From Acheta domesticus (lineage: Eukaryota > Arthropoda > Insecta > Orthoptera > Gryllidae), in NCBI GenBank assembly GCA_031308135.1, contig JAHLJT010000631.1:211776731-211840730 (forward strand): a stretch of 64,000 bases of DNA. The letters run 5' to 3'. Under the pieces are notes generated by a model. That model worked only from the letters and a program-made list of their open reading frames with translations. It was not told the origin of the DNA and ran no database searches. Of the stretch, positions 1 through 10,804 are shown in pieces. Position numbers and translations under genes: made by a program. How positions within the stretch are numbered: position 1 is the stretch's first letter; every line of letters starts with the position of its first letter.

Positions 1-1149
1 TAGGCTGCCACCTCCGCTTCCGTCCTCAGCTTTGCCTCCGTGCGCGGCGCTACTGTCGCATGCGTGCCGTCTCCTCGCCCCTTCCTTCCTTGCTACTTCT
101 GCGCCACCCTTCGGACGGTCCCAACGCTGCCTGCTTCTCGTAATGCCAACATCATTTCTGTTGTTAATACTCTCACCAGCATGGCGGCATTGCGGAGACT
201 TCCCTGGCGCTCTATATCATGGGATTTTAGGTTTGATTTATTTGAACACGAAGCTCTACTATAGCCTGGCAGGTCAGATAGCTCCCTTCAAATGCGCATG
301 CGCGGGGAGGGGTGACTCCCACCATCAACCGCTCACTTCCCCTGAAAATCTCTCTCTCTCACTCGTTCTGCGCGTCAGGCGGCGTGGCGGGTCGAGGGGA
401 GGGGGGTCAGAGACAGGCTGCTTTGTTCGTGGGCCCAACGCGCAGCAGTAAAAGTGTCAGCCATCCAAATCAAAACAGTTTCAGCTGCCTGTGCACAAAC
501 TCTGACTCTTACTATATTAAAATTCAGTAAAAGAAACATGTATTGGAAGCATCGCCCCTGGTCCTCAGTCCTGTCCCTTTCGTCGTCGAGTGCTGTGCAG
601 CGTGGCGTCTCTTAGCGTAGGCCTAATTTCAAGTGAAGTTCACAGGCGTAATATTTTGTGTATTTGTTTCTAACACTGGGACAATTGTTTGAAGGTAATA
701 TAATCTGAACATCAAGTTACCTCCTTACCATCCCGATCTCCATTCCATCGTATTAGTTTGGAGTTCCATTAAGAATCAAGCATCGGTCCTCGTCTATGAG
801 TTAAAGAAAATGTATGCCGAATATTATTTTCTGAATATTGCCCAAATCAATGGAAGAAGTGTTGTGAACACGTTAAGAAAATCGAAGAAGAATATATGAA
901 AACAAACATGACGAAAGCAAAAGTGGACAAAATTATCGTTTCTTTGTGGGGCAGTTCCTCTGAGCGTTAGAACGACAATGACGTCACACAGCGAAGGCTG
1001 CAGTGACATTGATGACTTATAGCTCCTCCTTCCTGGGGGAGGGCGACGAATCGCGTGCGCGCTGCAGGTTCAGCTAATCTAGAACAGTAGCAGCGGTGGG
1101 AGAAGCCCGGGAAACTAGGCCCCTCCCAGAAGGGAGATTTCAAACTTGT
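1..1149. other. Intergenic stretch, no gene recognised
   Basis: The first ~450 bases are moderately GC-rich and open in several frames on the plus strand, but the translations are low-complexity and show no domain. Positions 450 to 1149 are AT-rich and hold short open frames only. I see no RNA gene or repeat here. Confidence 0.6.
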
Positions 1150-1420
1150 CACCCTATAGTTAAGTATCTGGAGATATTTTTTTGTAAAAAGTCTGGAGTA
1201 CATAGTTGGTGAATTTTGAAAAGAAGTCTTTTGCGCCAGATGCTATCAAAGGCTTTGGCAATGTCGAGGAATGAGGCTACTTGTGTTTTTTTTAATGTGA
1301 AAGCTATTTACTGTATTTTCAATTAGTCTGAGAAGTGAAAGGGTTGTTGAGTGTTTGGGTTTCAAGCCAAATTGAGTTTTGACAATGAGGTGAGCAGACA
1401 TTCTGAGAAACATTCGCATT
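1150..1420 (-). pseudogene. Jockey-like non-LTR retrotransposon RT fragment
   Basis: Read on the minus strand, this is a piece of a reverse transcriptase from a LINE of the Jockey type. One frame gives QFGLKPKHSTTLSLLRL, the stretch before the first catalytic aspartate in RT domains. About 1280 to 1212, in a shifted frame, comes FLDIAKAFDSIWRKRL, the RT A motif with its aspartate (D in AFDS). The frame breaks between the two, and again before a possible continuation toward 1150. Only this central part of RT remains: no endonuclease, FADD motif or tail is seen, so it is a dead, truncated copy. The RT assignment is firm; the clade is inferred from wording typical of insect Jockey elements. Confidence 0.8.
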
Positions 1421-3001
1421 TGCATTGAAACCCGGTTCCTAGTAATGCTATTACCCTTCGATCGTAAAAAAATATGCATTTCGCTGTTGATAATCCACAT
1501 CTCAAAGAAATTGAAAAACAGAAGAAAACGATATGACAGACGAAATATACTAGAAGTCTTCGACGAAAAAATACAATAAAATTAAATGAAAATAATCAAA
1601 AGAATATTACGTATGCTCACAGATATTGGCAAGTTGTTTTACATTCTTTGCTCAAACAACCCCCGTCGCCGCATTCGACGCAAGAAATCACAGCTCAATG
1701 AGGGACGCTCCGCGCGCTTTCTCGCAAACTGCCCCGGAGATTATTAGTCGAAGGCCGTGGATCGCTGAATCATCGGTTTTGACACGTACTGTGAACTCCG
1801 TTCAGCGTTGTGTAGCTCTATCTGACTCGTCCGGTGCATAATAACCATCGATAACAGCGGAAGATAACACGTAATCATGATAGATGACAACCGGTCACAA
1901 AAGGATGACGATGTCATTTTCTTGTCACATGCGTCACGCTACAATCCCTTATGTGAAAATATTTTCAGTGGATTGAATGACGTCTTGATGAAACAACATG
2001 AAAGGTTAATCTAGAGGGGAACCATCGGCAATACTGTACGCTCTACGGCTATGGCTGCTAGAACTACGGGATGAACACGGGAACCGATGGATTTGTTTTC
2101 ATAAAATGCAACAGCAATTAACAAACACGTTGCATATAATATGCTCTACTCAGAGCGTGAAAACAACTAGTAGCCACAGAGAAACAACAATATTGTCTTC
2201 AAAACCCAAAAGATTAAGAAATAAAACAATAACATGAAATCATTTATATGTCCACATAATGCCTATAGTGTAAGCAACGCTCGAATTTGAAGTCTTTGAA
2301 AGTTTTCTGACATGGATTTTTCTGACAGGGGAATAACAATGATGAACTTGATAATAAAAATGGAGCAGTTCGATTGTAGTGTTCATTATAATCACGATAT
2401 CACGAATGTTGATCATTTACAATCAAGTATTTTGTAAATATTATTTTCTATACTTTATAAAGTGTTAGTATGTTTAAGAAATGTGATTGTATATTTACTT
2501 GTAAGTAAATTTTATTTTTTTTGTTACTACCCTTCTCAATATACGTAGGTTACACTGCACCGCAAAAGGTGAATCTCGAATCGCGTATCAGAACAGCCTG
2601 TCCAGCACATGCCATGGCGAGCGCAAGCGCTCTTCAGTTCTCGCAAGCCGCGAAACGAGTGCACGACAAAAAATGTGTTTAACAGAAATTCCCGATTTTA
2701 ACGTCGTATATTCTCCTAAATATTCAAGTATTCAGAGTACGATTCTCACAGAATCTGACGATACAGAATCTCAACACAACATTGCTTTTGAATGCATAAT
2801 TTTAACCTTAAAGTACTTAACATAACTTTACATTTTAAGTGAAGATGATTCTTTTAAAGTAAAGAACACAAGAATTTGGAGGAGTTACATTCCGGGTCAC
2901 CGGTAAATCTCCTGAGGATGGCGCGATGTTATTAGTTGAAGTAACAAATAAGTACATATTATCCGCCAGCCATTCTCCACGACTAATGCCCGGTCCAAAG
3001 T
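1421..3001. other. AT-rich intergenic stretch
   Basis: No gene or clear repeat was found. Around 2610-2660 there is a short GC-richer patch with a small hairpin (GAGCGC, two bases, GCGCTC) that I do not interpret. Open frames are short and lack domains. Confidence 0.55.
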
Positions 3002-3033
3002 TCACCCAGTAAAGGAGTCACCCAGTAAAGGAT
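3002..3033. repeat. Two tandem 16-bp repeats
   Basis: TCACCCAGTAAAGGA occurs twice head to tail with a 16-bp period, the last base of the unit differing. It lies just upstream of a non-autonomous hAT-like insertion and is probably a local slippage product. Confidence 0.85.
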
Positions 3034-3098
3034 GGTCGGGGTTGAGCGACCCTGTCTCTTGGTGACCCTTGCCGTCAAGGGCTATGGTCACCCTAGAA

Positions 3099-3518
3099 CA
3101 TTGTCTTATTGGGGTCCGGGCAGCATGCGGCCCGTGGTGCCATTTATTGTGGCCGCGAACGGTTTAAAAGCGAAAGTCCGTGCAATTATGGGCGAGAACA
3201 TTGCGCGGCTAGCGCACGCGCCCTGCCGGGGTCAATCTCCATTAATGTAAAAATAGGGGAAGTTTAGACTTAAAGAGTTTTTCTAGCAAATGCAGATATT
3301 CAAAATCATTCTAATGTGTTTCACTACGTTTTGCATCGTACGGACTGATAGTACACATGGTTCTATCCCCCCTCTCCCATTTCGGAGCAACCGGGCAAAG
3401 TGTTGTGATCAACATTACAGGGAAGTCAGATGTGGTTCGCCCGAGTAATGAAAATATGGACCATAACATTAAAGGTATTTGTTTTGGGCCTTGAGGTCTT
3501 GTAAGTTGGACCCCCCTG
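3099..3518. mobile_element. Non-autonomous hAT-like element with 8-bp TSD
   Basis: The octamer CCCTAGAA stands at 3091-3098 and again at 3519-3526, which fits the 8-bp target duplication of hAT transposons. The right end reads GTTGGACCCCCCTG, so its reverse complement starts CAGGGGGGTCCAAC, a hAT-type terminal repeat. The left end starts with CA and has GGGGTCC about twelve bases in, so the left repeat seems to have gained an insertion. Just inside lies GCATGCGGCCCGTGG, wording common in non-autonomous hAT elements. The 420-bp interior encodes no transposase. A 72-residue open frame overlapping its left part has no domain. Mobilisation would have needed a transposase from elsewhere. Confidence 0.7.
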
Positions 3519-3560
3519 CCCTAGAATTATGTCACGCGAGTTTAGGTTGTGACGTCGAGG

Positions 3561-3680
3561 CAGAGGCGTATCTAGATATTTTTAGATGTTTTGTTCAAGC
3601 GGATATACTGTAAGTAGCGCCCCCTAGTGAGTGGCGCCCATGGCACGTGCCATGCCTGCCATACCGTAGATACGCCTCTG
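3561..3680. mobile_element. 120-bp hAT-type MITE with 8-bp TSD
   Basis: The element is bounded by a perfect 14-bp inverted repeat, CAGAGGCGTATCTA on the left and its complement on the right. It is flanked on both sides by CGTCGAGG (3553-3560 and 3681-3688), an exact 8-bp target duplication as in hAT elements. The interior (about 90 bp) is non-coding. Matching ends and an exact duplication suggest a fairly recent insertion. Confidence 0.88.
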
Positions 3681-3688
3681 CGTCGAGG

Positions 3689-4190
3689 CTCAGACAGTGG
3701 GGCGAGTCTTTATAATTCTCGCGCACCCACGGGAGAACGTTCATACCATTTTTGGGCTTCACTCAAGTCATAATCGTGACTTAAACTGTGAAGTGTAGAT
3801 ACTTTGCTACTTCTGAAAAAAATCTACAAAGACGTCTAGTTATTTCACCAAGTCGCCGAGAAATATTTTGCCGTTTAAAGTCGCATTAGCAATACTTAAT
3901 ATATAATTTATTGCTTTATATTGGGTACAAGGTTTCATCAATATCTAACTTATAACTATACACTTTACTATAAACTTACAACTATACGCTTTAACTCCTA
4001 TAAACTACTATAAACTAACTTTACGCTTAACTCGAACAATTTGACAATCTAACAATTTTTCGAACAAATCTAACAATTTGAACCGACAAACATCACTCGC
4101 GGTTAATTCCTACGTTTCTGTTTCTGTTTAGCAATGCTCCTGTGAATTCTCCAGCAATGTTTTTAGTGTCTTAGCCTCTTTTGTTATTTT
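3689..4190. other. AT-rich spacer with short internal echoes
   Basis: No gene. Around 3945-4030 the sequence repeats short phrases such as TATAAACTTA, ACAACTATACGC and CTATAAACTA, a degenerate short-period repeat rich in TATAAACT. Confidence 0.5.
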
Positions 4191-4191
4191 T

Positions 4192-4236
4192 ATTAACAGT
4201 AATTAAGAGTATTAACAGTAACAGTATTAACAGTAA
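4192..4236. repeat. Short tandem repeat of ATTAACAGTAA
   Basis: ATTAACAGTAA or a close variant occurs near 4192, 4211 and 4226. It abuts the 5' side of a tRNA-derived SINE head and may be older flanking repeat. Confidence 0.6.
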
Positions 4237-4350
4237 TGTTCCCGTGGTCGGCCCCTTCGCCGAGATTGCGAAGGCAGTAGTGCTGTAATGATCTCGGACC
4301 GAGGGGTCGCGGGTTCGAGTCCCCCCTCAGGCATGGTTGTATGTGTTCGT
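4237..4350 (+). mobile_element. tRNA-derived SINE head
   Basis: A tRNA-like promoter region is visible, with a B box GGGTTCGAGTCCC at 4311-4323 followed by a conserved phrase ending in CAGGCATGG. A related phrase (TCGAATCCCGCCTCGGGCATGG) occurs near 20930, so this is an interspersed family and not a functional tRNA gene. The acceptor stem does not close convincingly and no tail is clear. RNA polymerase III transcription is known for such heads; activity here is not shown. Confidence 0.65.
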
Positions 4351-4537
4351 TCTTTCACCCCCTATCTTCACCATATCGTTTCATTATCGTACCATAACGT
4401 TAAATCTAATAGTGGACGCTAATGACCTAGTAGTTGATGAGACCTTAACAAAAAACGTTCCTGTGATTCTATTTCATTTTTCTCGAACTCAATTTGTTTC
4501 TCTGACGTCCTTCTACAAATCAGTTTTGCTGCCTAGA

Positions 4538-5440
4538 CAGGCCTGTCTACACATGATCAAATTTTCCCTGAGGCAACTTTATTTGGTTCCCCTGTTGTGA
4601 CTTGCCCAGAACTAGTCAGATTTTCTCTATGCCCACCCTATAGGGATTACATATCCTGACCTAACACGGGTCGAATTTTCCCTTTACCTGTTGTTTTCTC
4701 ATTGTGACCTTCTAGAATTCTTCAGGTTTACCGTATAGCAAACTTATGAGGTTTTCCTATTACGACCTACCTAAAACTGGTCAGATTTTCCATATTCCAA
4801 CCTTAAGCGGTTTTCATATGACGATCTGTTTAGCACTGATAGAATTGTTCCCTAAGACAACCCTATGAATTTTCCTTACCTTGACCTTCTTAAAACTAGT
4901 AATACAGTTAACCGTCAATAACACGAATTCCAAGGGACCGAAATAATCGGAATTCATGTTATAAAATTCGTATTAAACGAGTATTATAAATGTCCGTATT
5001 ACTGTAATCCCTTGTCGACACCCAAGTTTTGTTCGTGCTACGGCGAAATTCGTGTTAAGCGAGTTTATCGTAACGAGAGTTTACTGTATTTTCCTTATTT
5101 TAAACCTATGGAGTTTCCCTACTGTGAACTGCTTAAAATTTATACAATTTTCCCTTACCAAACATATTGGCATTTGTGATCTTCAACAGATTATTTTTTT
5201 CGTTCCATCCCAATAGAGTTTCCTTATCGTGACCTGTCTACAACTTACCAGAAGTCTCTTATGTCATCCCCAGGGGATATACACCACAAATCGTGACATT
5301 TAGAACTGATCGATTTTTTCCTGTTACCCTTAATAGGATTTCTCTATCGTGATCTGTCTAGAACTAATCGGATTTTCCCAGACCCGATCTACGGGGTTGC
5401 CCTACCATGACCTGTCTAGAAGTAACATTGGTGGGTTGTG
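4538..5440. repeat. Degenerate ~57-bp minisatellite, about 13 units
   Basis: A motif close to TGACCTGTCTAGAACTAATC, followed by ATTTTCCCTAT and CCTATAGGGTTT-like phrases, recurs with unit starts near 4538, 4598, 4657, 4704, 4762, 4819, 4882, 5124, 5177, 5230, 5294, 5350 and 5408. Spacing is 47 to 64 bp, about 57 on average. Units differ strongly, so the array is old. It is interrupted at 4905-5086 by a pogo-like MITE. An 87-residue open frame at its start (4337-4600) has no domain. Confidence 0.8.
4905..5086. mobile_element. pogo-like MITE inside the 57-bp minisatellite
   Basis: The element starts CAGTTAACCG and ends with AGAGTTTACTG, flanked by TA on both sides (4903-4904, 5087-5088), as in Tc1/mariner-pogo transposons. 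Imperfect inverted ends of about 30 bp share CAGT, TAACACGAATT and the ACGAG-type phrases typical of pogo/Tigger-like ends. The 182-bp body has no coding capacity. It splits the minisatellite cleanly, so it arrived after the array formed. Confidence 0.8.
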
Positions 5441-6634
5441 GATTTCCCTTTTCGGGAATTCCCTATAATTTTTCGTCAAGGCCCGATATCAAACTAGGAA
5501 TTCCTGACTAAGGATCTTAGTAATAAATGAACGTAATCTCTATGAGGGGATCGAAGAAATACTAAATGGGTTAAACATCCTGAAATTTATAAAACAAAAA
5601 TTGGAGTGCAAATGCTATTTTATTACTAACTTACAAAGCTATAATTCGTTCTAAGATTGTTTATAGAACAGTAATACATGACTCTGCCAAAAAATAACCC
5701 AGAAAGCTTTTTATCCATAGTAAAATGTTACGAAATGTTTTCCTTCAAAATATTGCCACTGAGCACAATATAATAAACATTTTTGCATTCAAATAGTTAA
5801 GATTAGTCGAAAAAGTACTGTATGAATATCAACGTACTTGGTATTAATACACACGTATGAAGTTACGATACTTGCTCGTGTCGTAACATCACTCCATTTT
5901 CTGTAAATTACCTCATTACATCGTTGTTTCAAAATATAAATCACGACACATCATACCTCATGAGTCATTCTGTATATGTGTACTGCTATTCCAGAAATCA
6001 CGGTGCAGAGATCTTCTTCAACAGTACATTTTTGTTTATCGGAAAGTCCAATATCTTCATTGGTTTGTCCAGCACTCTCTTTGAGGTGTCTATGATTCGA
6101 GACTCATTATATTAGGTTAAATACAAGAAGTAGTATTCTTAAACATTAAATATTGAAAAATTGCCTACAGCTCGTAACTACATTCTCATGCTTTATAGGT
6201 GTGTTTATGGAATTTATATTACTTTCTTAGCTTTCGATTACCTTCGAAAATTCTCGCTGACAGTGCATCACTAAGACTGATAAATAATTTTAACTGGAAC
6301 GGCAGACATCAAAGTAACACTGCACTCAATCAGATGAGGAAGGCGAGAAGATAGCTTCACATTCCACACGATAAGACGCAACTCATTTAAGAGAAAGGAA
6401 TAAATTACAATTTCCTAAGAACCAAACCCCAGCGTTTAAGGTGCCGAATGGAATTATGATGGTTGAATGCTCACGTCCCGTAATGTGACTTCGAAGAAGC
6501 TGCAAAATCCCTCTGTATGAGATACAAGGGCGTTAAAAAGTGACATTAAGTCTAGATAGAATGGTGCCGTGCAAATATTTCACTGGCTCCTAACTCTTCG
6601 AGACCGAATCGGCGCAGGCGGCGCACGCCATGCA
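5441..6634. other. AT-rich intergenic stretch
   Basis: No gene, RNA or clear repeat recognised. A 63-residue open frame at 5924-6115 shows no domain or similarity I know. Confidence 0.55.
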
Positions 6635-6949
6635 GTATTTGTATTTGTATTTGTCCCGTAAACGGCAATTGGCCTCGGCGCCGTTAGATCCCAGGCTTCC
6701 GAGTCGGTCACCCAGCTGGGTACTCGCAATGTCTCGAATTCGCTTAACCTTCGTGACTTCACGTGGTTAACGAATTCCGCTAGCGACACTGGTTTCGTTG
6801 TCGTGGCTTTTCAGTAGAACCATCCCAGCATTCGCCTGGATGAGTGAGGAAACCACGAAAACCCCGGTGAGGATGGCCGGCACGGGGATTGAAACGGGCC
6901 TCCAGAATGCGAAGTCAGCGCGCTACGCCCTGAACCACTTCGCTCGGTC
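6635..6949 (-). mobile_element. SINE, family 1, copy 1
   Basis: Read on the minus strand, the element begins near 6949 with ACCGAGCGAAGTGG (A-box region). A B box follows, visible on the plus strand as GGGGATTGAAACGGGCC. Next is a central domain with GGTTTTCGTGGTTTCC and CCAGGCGAATGCTGGGATGG, then a 3' region ending in an (AAATAC)n-type tail at 6635-6653. The length, near 315 bp, suits a full SINE. A second copy lies at 56930-57146 in the same orientation and lacks about 65 bp present here near 6672-6735. Predicted peptides across it are not genes. Confidence 0.85.
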
Positions 6950-6984
6950 CGTCGGTCTCCGCGGCGGCAAACGGAGCAAATTCC

Positions 6985-7145
6985 GCGCGAGGCAGGCGCG
7001 TTCTTTACACAATTTGCGGATCCTCCGGAACGCGGCGGCGGCGGCGGCGGCGCCGTCCCCGCTCCACCCCGCTCACCCGCGCCGACCCACCACAGCCCCC
7101 GCTCTGCCCCGCCCCGCCACGCCCCGCGCCGCGGTCCAGCGCACG
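6985..7145. promoter_or_regulatory. CpG-rich island with (CGG)n run
   Basis: A short GC-rich segment contains a pure CGG repeat at about 7031-7053 and many CpG sites. It ends beside a CACGTG E-box at 7141-7146. No exon was recognised in it. A regulatory role is inference from composition only. Confidence 0.35.
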
Positions 7146-7477
7146 TGATGGATACTTCGTGCCCGGCAACTGTGTTCACATTACGCTATCGTAGCATCTC
7201 TCTTCTTCACACCCCAGAGGTTTAGAGCGGACGTAACATCTTGTACCTGTCAAAATCTGACAGAGAATCAGCGTGCGAAACAAGAAATCTCATCAAGCGC
7301 ACTGAAGAAAGCTCGCCGGGCATTAGCATCGTAAATACAGCGTCGCCGAAAAGGCAGGCTGGCGGCTCGCGGGGTGGAGGTGGGAGGATGAGGTGAGGGT
7401 AGCAAGGCGGCAGGGGCAAGGTACGGATAATGCGACAGGCACTATTTGACGTCCTAGCGATGGAATTCGAGACCAAG

Positions 7478-7712
7478 AGTAGGAAAAGAGAAAGCAGAGA
7501 GGGAGGGGGAAGGGAGAGACAGGAGGGAGAGTCAAGAGAGAGAGGAGAGAGAGAGACAGGAAGGAAGAGGGAGGAGGGAGAGTCAGGAGAGAGAGAAAGA
7601 GACAGGGAGGAAAGAGGCAGGAGGGAGGGACAGGGAGAGAGAATGCAGAGAGAGGCAGGGAGAGACAAGAGGAGGGAGAGTCAGGAGAGAGAGCGAGAGA
7701 GAGAGATGGGCC
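7478..7712 (+). repeat. ~230-bp polypurine tract (GA/GGA-rich)
   Basis: The plus strand is almost only A and G, with irregular GAGAGA, GGGAGG and GGAGAGTCAGGAGAGAG phrases recurring several times. The open frames on both strands (E/R/G-rich on plus, S/L/P-rich on minus) follow from this composition and are not genes. Mirror-like purine tracts can form triplex DNA in general; nothing here proves it. Confidence 0.85.
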
Positions 7713-7860
7713 ATGAAGAAACGCCCGCCGGCCGCCGCGTGGGGCGTAACGGGGCGGGCCGAGCCGGGCCTGGTCTGCGCATCCCGGAGCAGGCGGCCGC
7801 CGCGGCGGGAGGCGAGGAGCCCTGGGCAAAGCGAGGCCCAACGAGAGGAGTCTTTGCAAG
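7713..7860. promoter_or_regulatory. CpG-rich segment after the purine tract
   Basis: A GC-rich patch with CGCCGGCCGCCGCG and GGCGGCCGCCGCGGCGGG phrases (NotI-like sites). No coding exon or conserved motif is recognised. It forms one cluster with the neighbouring G-rich array. Confidence 0.3.
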
Positions 7861-8204
7861 AGAACCAGAATCACAGGATACCGCTAAGCACATTTTACAG
7901 AGCTCGTCACACAAGAACAAACTGCAGCCAAAATGTTCATTTCTTATTCACTTCAGAGTAATTGTAAGGGGGTCTCTAAAAACCAACTCACTCACAATTG
8001 TTGAGACGCCTACAAAAGTAACTTCGTGAAGTGAGAAATGTCGCAGTATAGAGTGATATTTTCACCCCTCTAAATTTGATGCATGACCCTATAAAAATCA
8101 ATAAATCATATTATTTCCCCAATCATCATGAAGCCCAAGGAAATGGAGCACGTAGGTAGGGCGAGGGGCGCCTTAGAGCCAAGAGACGGGGTGAAGCAGG
8201 CGAG

Positions 8205-8640
8205 GAATGGCGGGCGAGGAGGGGGCGGGGCGAGGAGGGGGCGGGGCGAGGAGGGGGCGGGGCGAGGAGGGGCGGGGCGAGGAGGGCGGGGCGAGGAGGG
8301 GCGGGGCGAGGAGGAGCGGTGCGAGGAGGAGCGGGGCGGGGCGAGGAGGGGCGGGGTGGAGCAGGCACGGCGGAGCGGGGCACAGCGGGACATGTGAGGG
8401 TGGGGTGCGGGCGAGCGCGGTGGGGCGGGATGTGGCGGGGCACGAAGGGGCGCGGCGTGACGGGGCGGGGAGGGGAAGGACTGGCGGGACGGGGCGAGCG
8501 GCATGTGGGGCGCGGCGGGGTAGGACGCGGCGGGGCGGGGCGGAACGCGGCGGGGCTGGGCGCGACGGTCAGGGAGCGTAGAGGCGGGGCGCGGCGGGCC
8601 GGGGCGCGGCGGGGCGGGGCGGCGAGCGATGAAATATGCT
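8205..8640 (+). repeat. G-rich minisatellite, GGGGCGAGGAGG core
   Basis: From about 8211 to 8370, units of 11 to 16 bp with the core GGGGCGAGGAGG repeat head to tail. They then decay into irregular GGGGCGGGG and GCGCGGCGGG phrases to about 8640. Nearly every unit has runs of three to five G on the plus strand, so G-quadruplex formation is likely in principle. All overlapping open frames (G/R-rich on plus, P/A/R-rich on minus) are repeat translations. The same core recurs near 26.4 and 57.4 kb. Confidence 0.88.
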
Positions 8641-8709
8641 TGGCTCGCGGGGCGGAGGGCGATCGGACGGCGCGCCGCCAGCGGTCGCCGGAGACAAATG
8701 CAGCCCCCA

Positions 8710-10800
8710 TCAGGACGCACCGAGATGTCTGTACAGATAATGCGCTTCTTTATAGCAGCTGGCAGCATACAGGTGTACCACGATTCACGACAAATATGAG
8801 CAAACGTCCCAACGATACATCACACGAGTCGTCTTCCTTAGAAGAAAAAAGGGGGAAAAAAGAAAGGAAAAAAGAAATGGTTCTACAAACGATGTGCGGA
8901 TGCTCAAAATTACATTCGTACTCAGACCTGGGAATGTATAGATCAAAAGTTCCCAATGGGGTCGGTTTAGACCCTCCCCTTCCCTCCCCCGCGAGTTATC
9001 GATAGTATTTGAAAGGCGGTAAATAGTAAAAAAGGGATAATTTGGGGATCTAGATGAGCTCCGGCGACTGATGGGTACAATACATTTTAACGAATGTTAA
9101 TTATTAATCCAAATATTGTTAATAATTTGACTTCTGATATTTAGTTTTTATTATTATGCTACCTCTAGGATACCTCATGAGCAGCGTACTAGCTCCCCGT
9201 GGGTTCGTTTCCGTCCAGGCAAATAGAGTTTTAGCTTTCCCTTAAAACGTTCCAGTTTTGGTAGCAGTGTGACGAGAAACGCTCAGGCAGGCGGATCTTC
9301 CTAGTTTCGACGAAGGGAATACATTTTCGCGATATGTCGCTCTTACTCCTCAATCATGGGAATATTACTAGGCCTAGGCGTTGGGGGCATCGTTAGCTGG
9401 TCGACAGAGGCAGACTATTGACCCAAGATGCCAAATACATACCATTATGTTTTCATCTTATAGTATAAACTTCAAATTTGTTCCTCTTTTGACGTTTAAT
9501 TTTATTCACAAGAATGTAAAGCGAACACTTTTATATAAGAATCTATGATTTTGCTTCTGAGGACTTGTTATTTGTAAATTTAAAAATTATATTAGTACAT
9601 AACTAACAAAACATAATTATCATAATTTATTTCCAAACTTTTGTTCGTGTTCTTTGTGTGATTATCGTTAAGTCATTTGTGTAATTATTTGTGCTACGAA
9701 GACGCAGTTTGATATAAATTAAAGGAGAAAAACGGGAAAAGAAGGTCGATGAAGCAAACTAATTCTTTTAAAAGTAATAGATGACAGAAAGAAACGGGAT
9801 CCCTGGTTTAGATGAATTAAATAATGCTATTTCGCAGTTACTTGACGAAATGCAGAAGTGTGTGATGGACAGGGCATTTTCATTTCTTTTCTTTGGATAA
9901 TCACTAATTAATTACTGAATAAGACAAATATTAAAAGTATGATATTTACAGAAAACAATCGTTCAAAGGGAATACGAATACTGCAGTAACTGATAATATT
10001 TAGCTGAAAATACATTTTTTTCAATAGTAATCTATATTAATTAACATCAAAAGAAAGACTTTGATACTTAGAATTCATATTCGTACAAAATAACGCATTT
10101 CTCTTACAAAGTAAATAGCAAATAGATTTAGAGCAGCATACGTTCTTTAATCAACAACAGATTAATTCAGCATTAGGCATTTTTATTCAATACAGGTGTC
10201 AGCGAGATATGAAATGAAACGTCACTTCCTTACGAAGATCGATAGACTACCCATTCATTCAAAACACAGAGCAACTTTCCATCAAACTATTTTCAAATGA
10301 CATATTTTATCGCTTCATAAAGCTATAATGTCTCCAGAACTTGACATTCAAATGTAACTCTTGGCATTTCAACTAGAAGGCAAAAAAGTGTACATTAACA
10401 ACCCTTAAAATCAGATTATTTTCCACCTACGTGTCAGCGAAGGGAATTGTACTACATATGATTCTCCAAATTATGCATATTTAAATAATATACGCAGAGG
10501 AAACCTGCAGAATATAGATAAATATTAAGGATAAGAATTCCGAGTCTCGATTTCAAGATTTCCCGAGACCGGTGGTACCCCAGTTCGGCAACGCATATTG
10601 CAGAGATTCCGCAGAACGGAAGAACTCTACGATAGTCTTGGGCGGGGCAATTTCCCATCACAAATAAGCATCTACGTCTTCGCTAGACACACTCACTGAA
10701 TCACAGTAGGAATTACTCACCGCCCACCCCACCCCTCACCAAACGACTCGGATGACACACATCGCTAACTGGCGCGGGTAATACTTATGCAAACCCATGT
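8710..10800. other. AT-rich intergenic stretch
   Basis: No gene or defined repeat recognised. The 8840-8880 part is a purine-rich patch (AAAAAAGGGGG and similar). A short GC-richer segment at 10530-10650 lacks a recognisable feature. Open frames are under 70 residues and domain-free. Confidence 0.5.
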
Positions 10801-10804
10801 CTAG

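Noticed and set aside
3032..3250. 72-residue small protein
   Set aside because: It overlaps a hAT-like insertion boundary and has no domain.
4237..4350. Functional tRNA gene
   Set aside because: A- and B-like boxes exist, but the cloverleaf does not close and a related copy near 20.9 kb shares flanking sequence, as expected for a SINE.
7222..8029. 148 to 199-residue frames rich in S/L/P or R/E
   Set aside because: They follow from the polypurine tract and are open on both strands.
8106..9005. Several 120 to 228-residue open frames on both strands
   Set aside because: They translate the G-rich minisatellite. The peptides are G/R or P/A repeats, open in most frames, with no domain.
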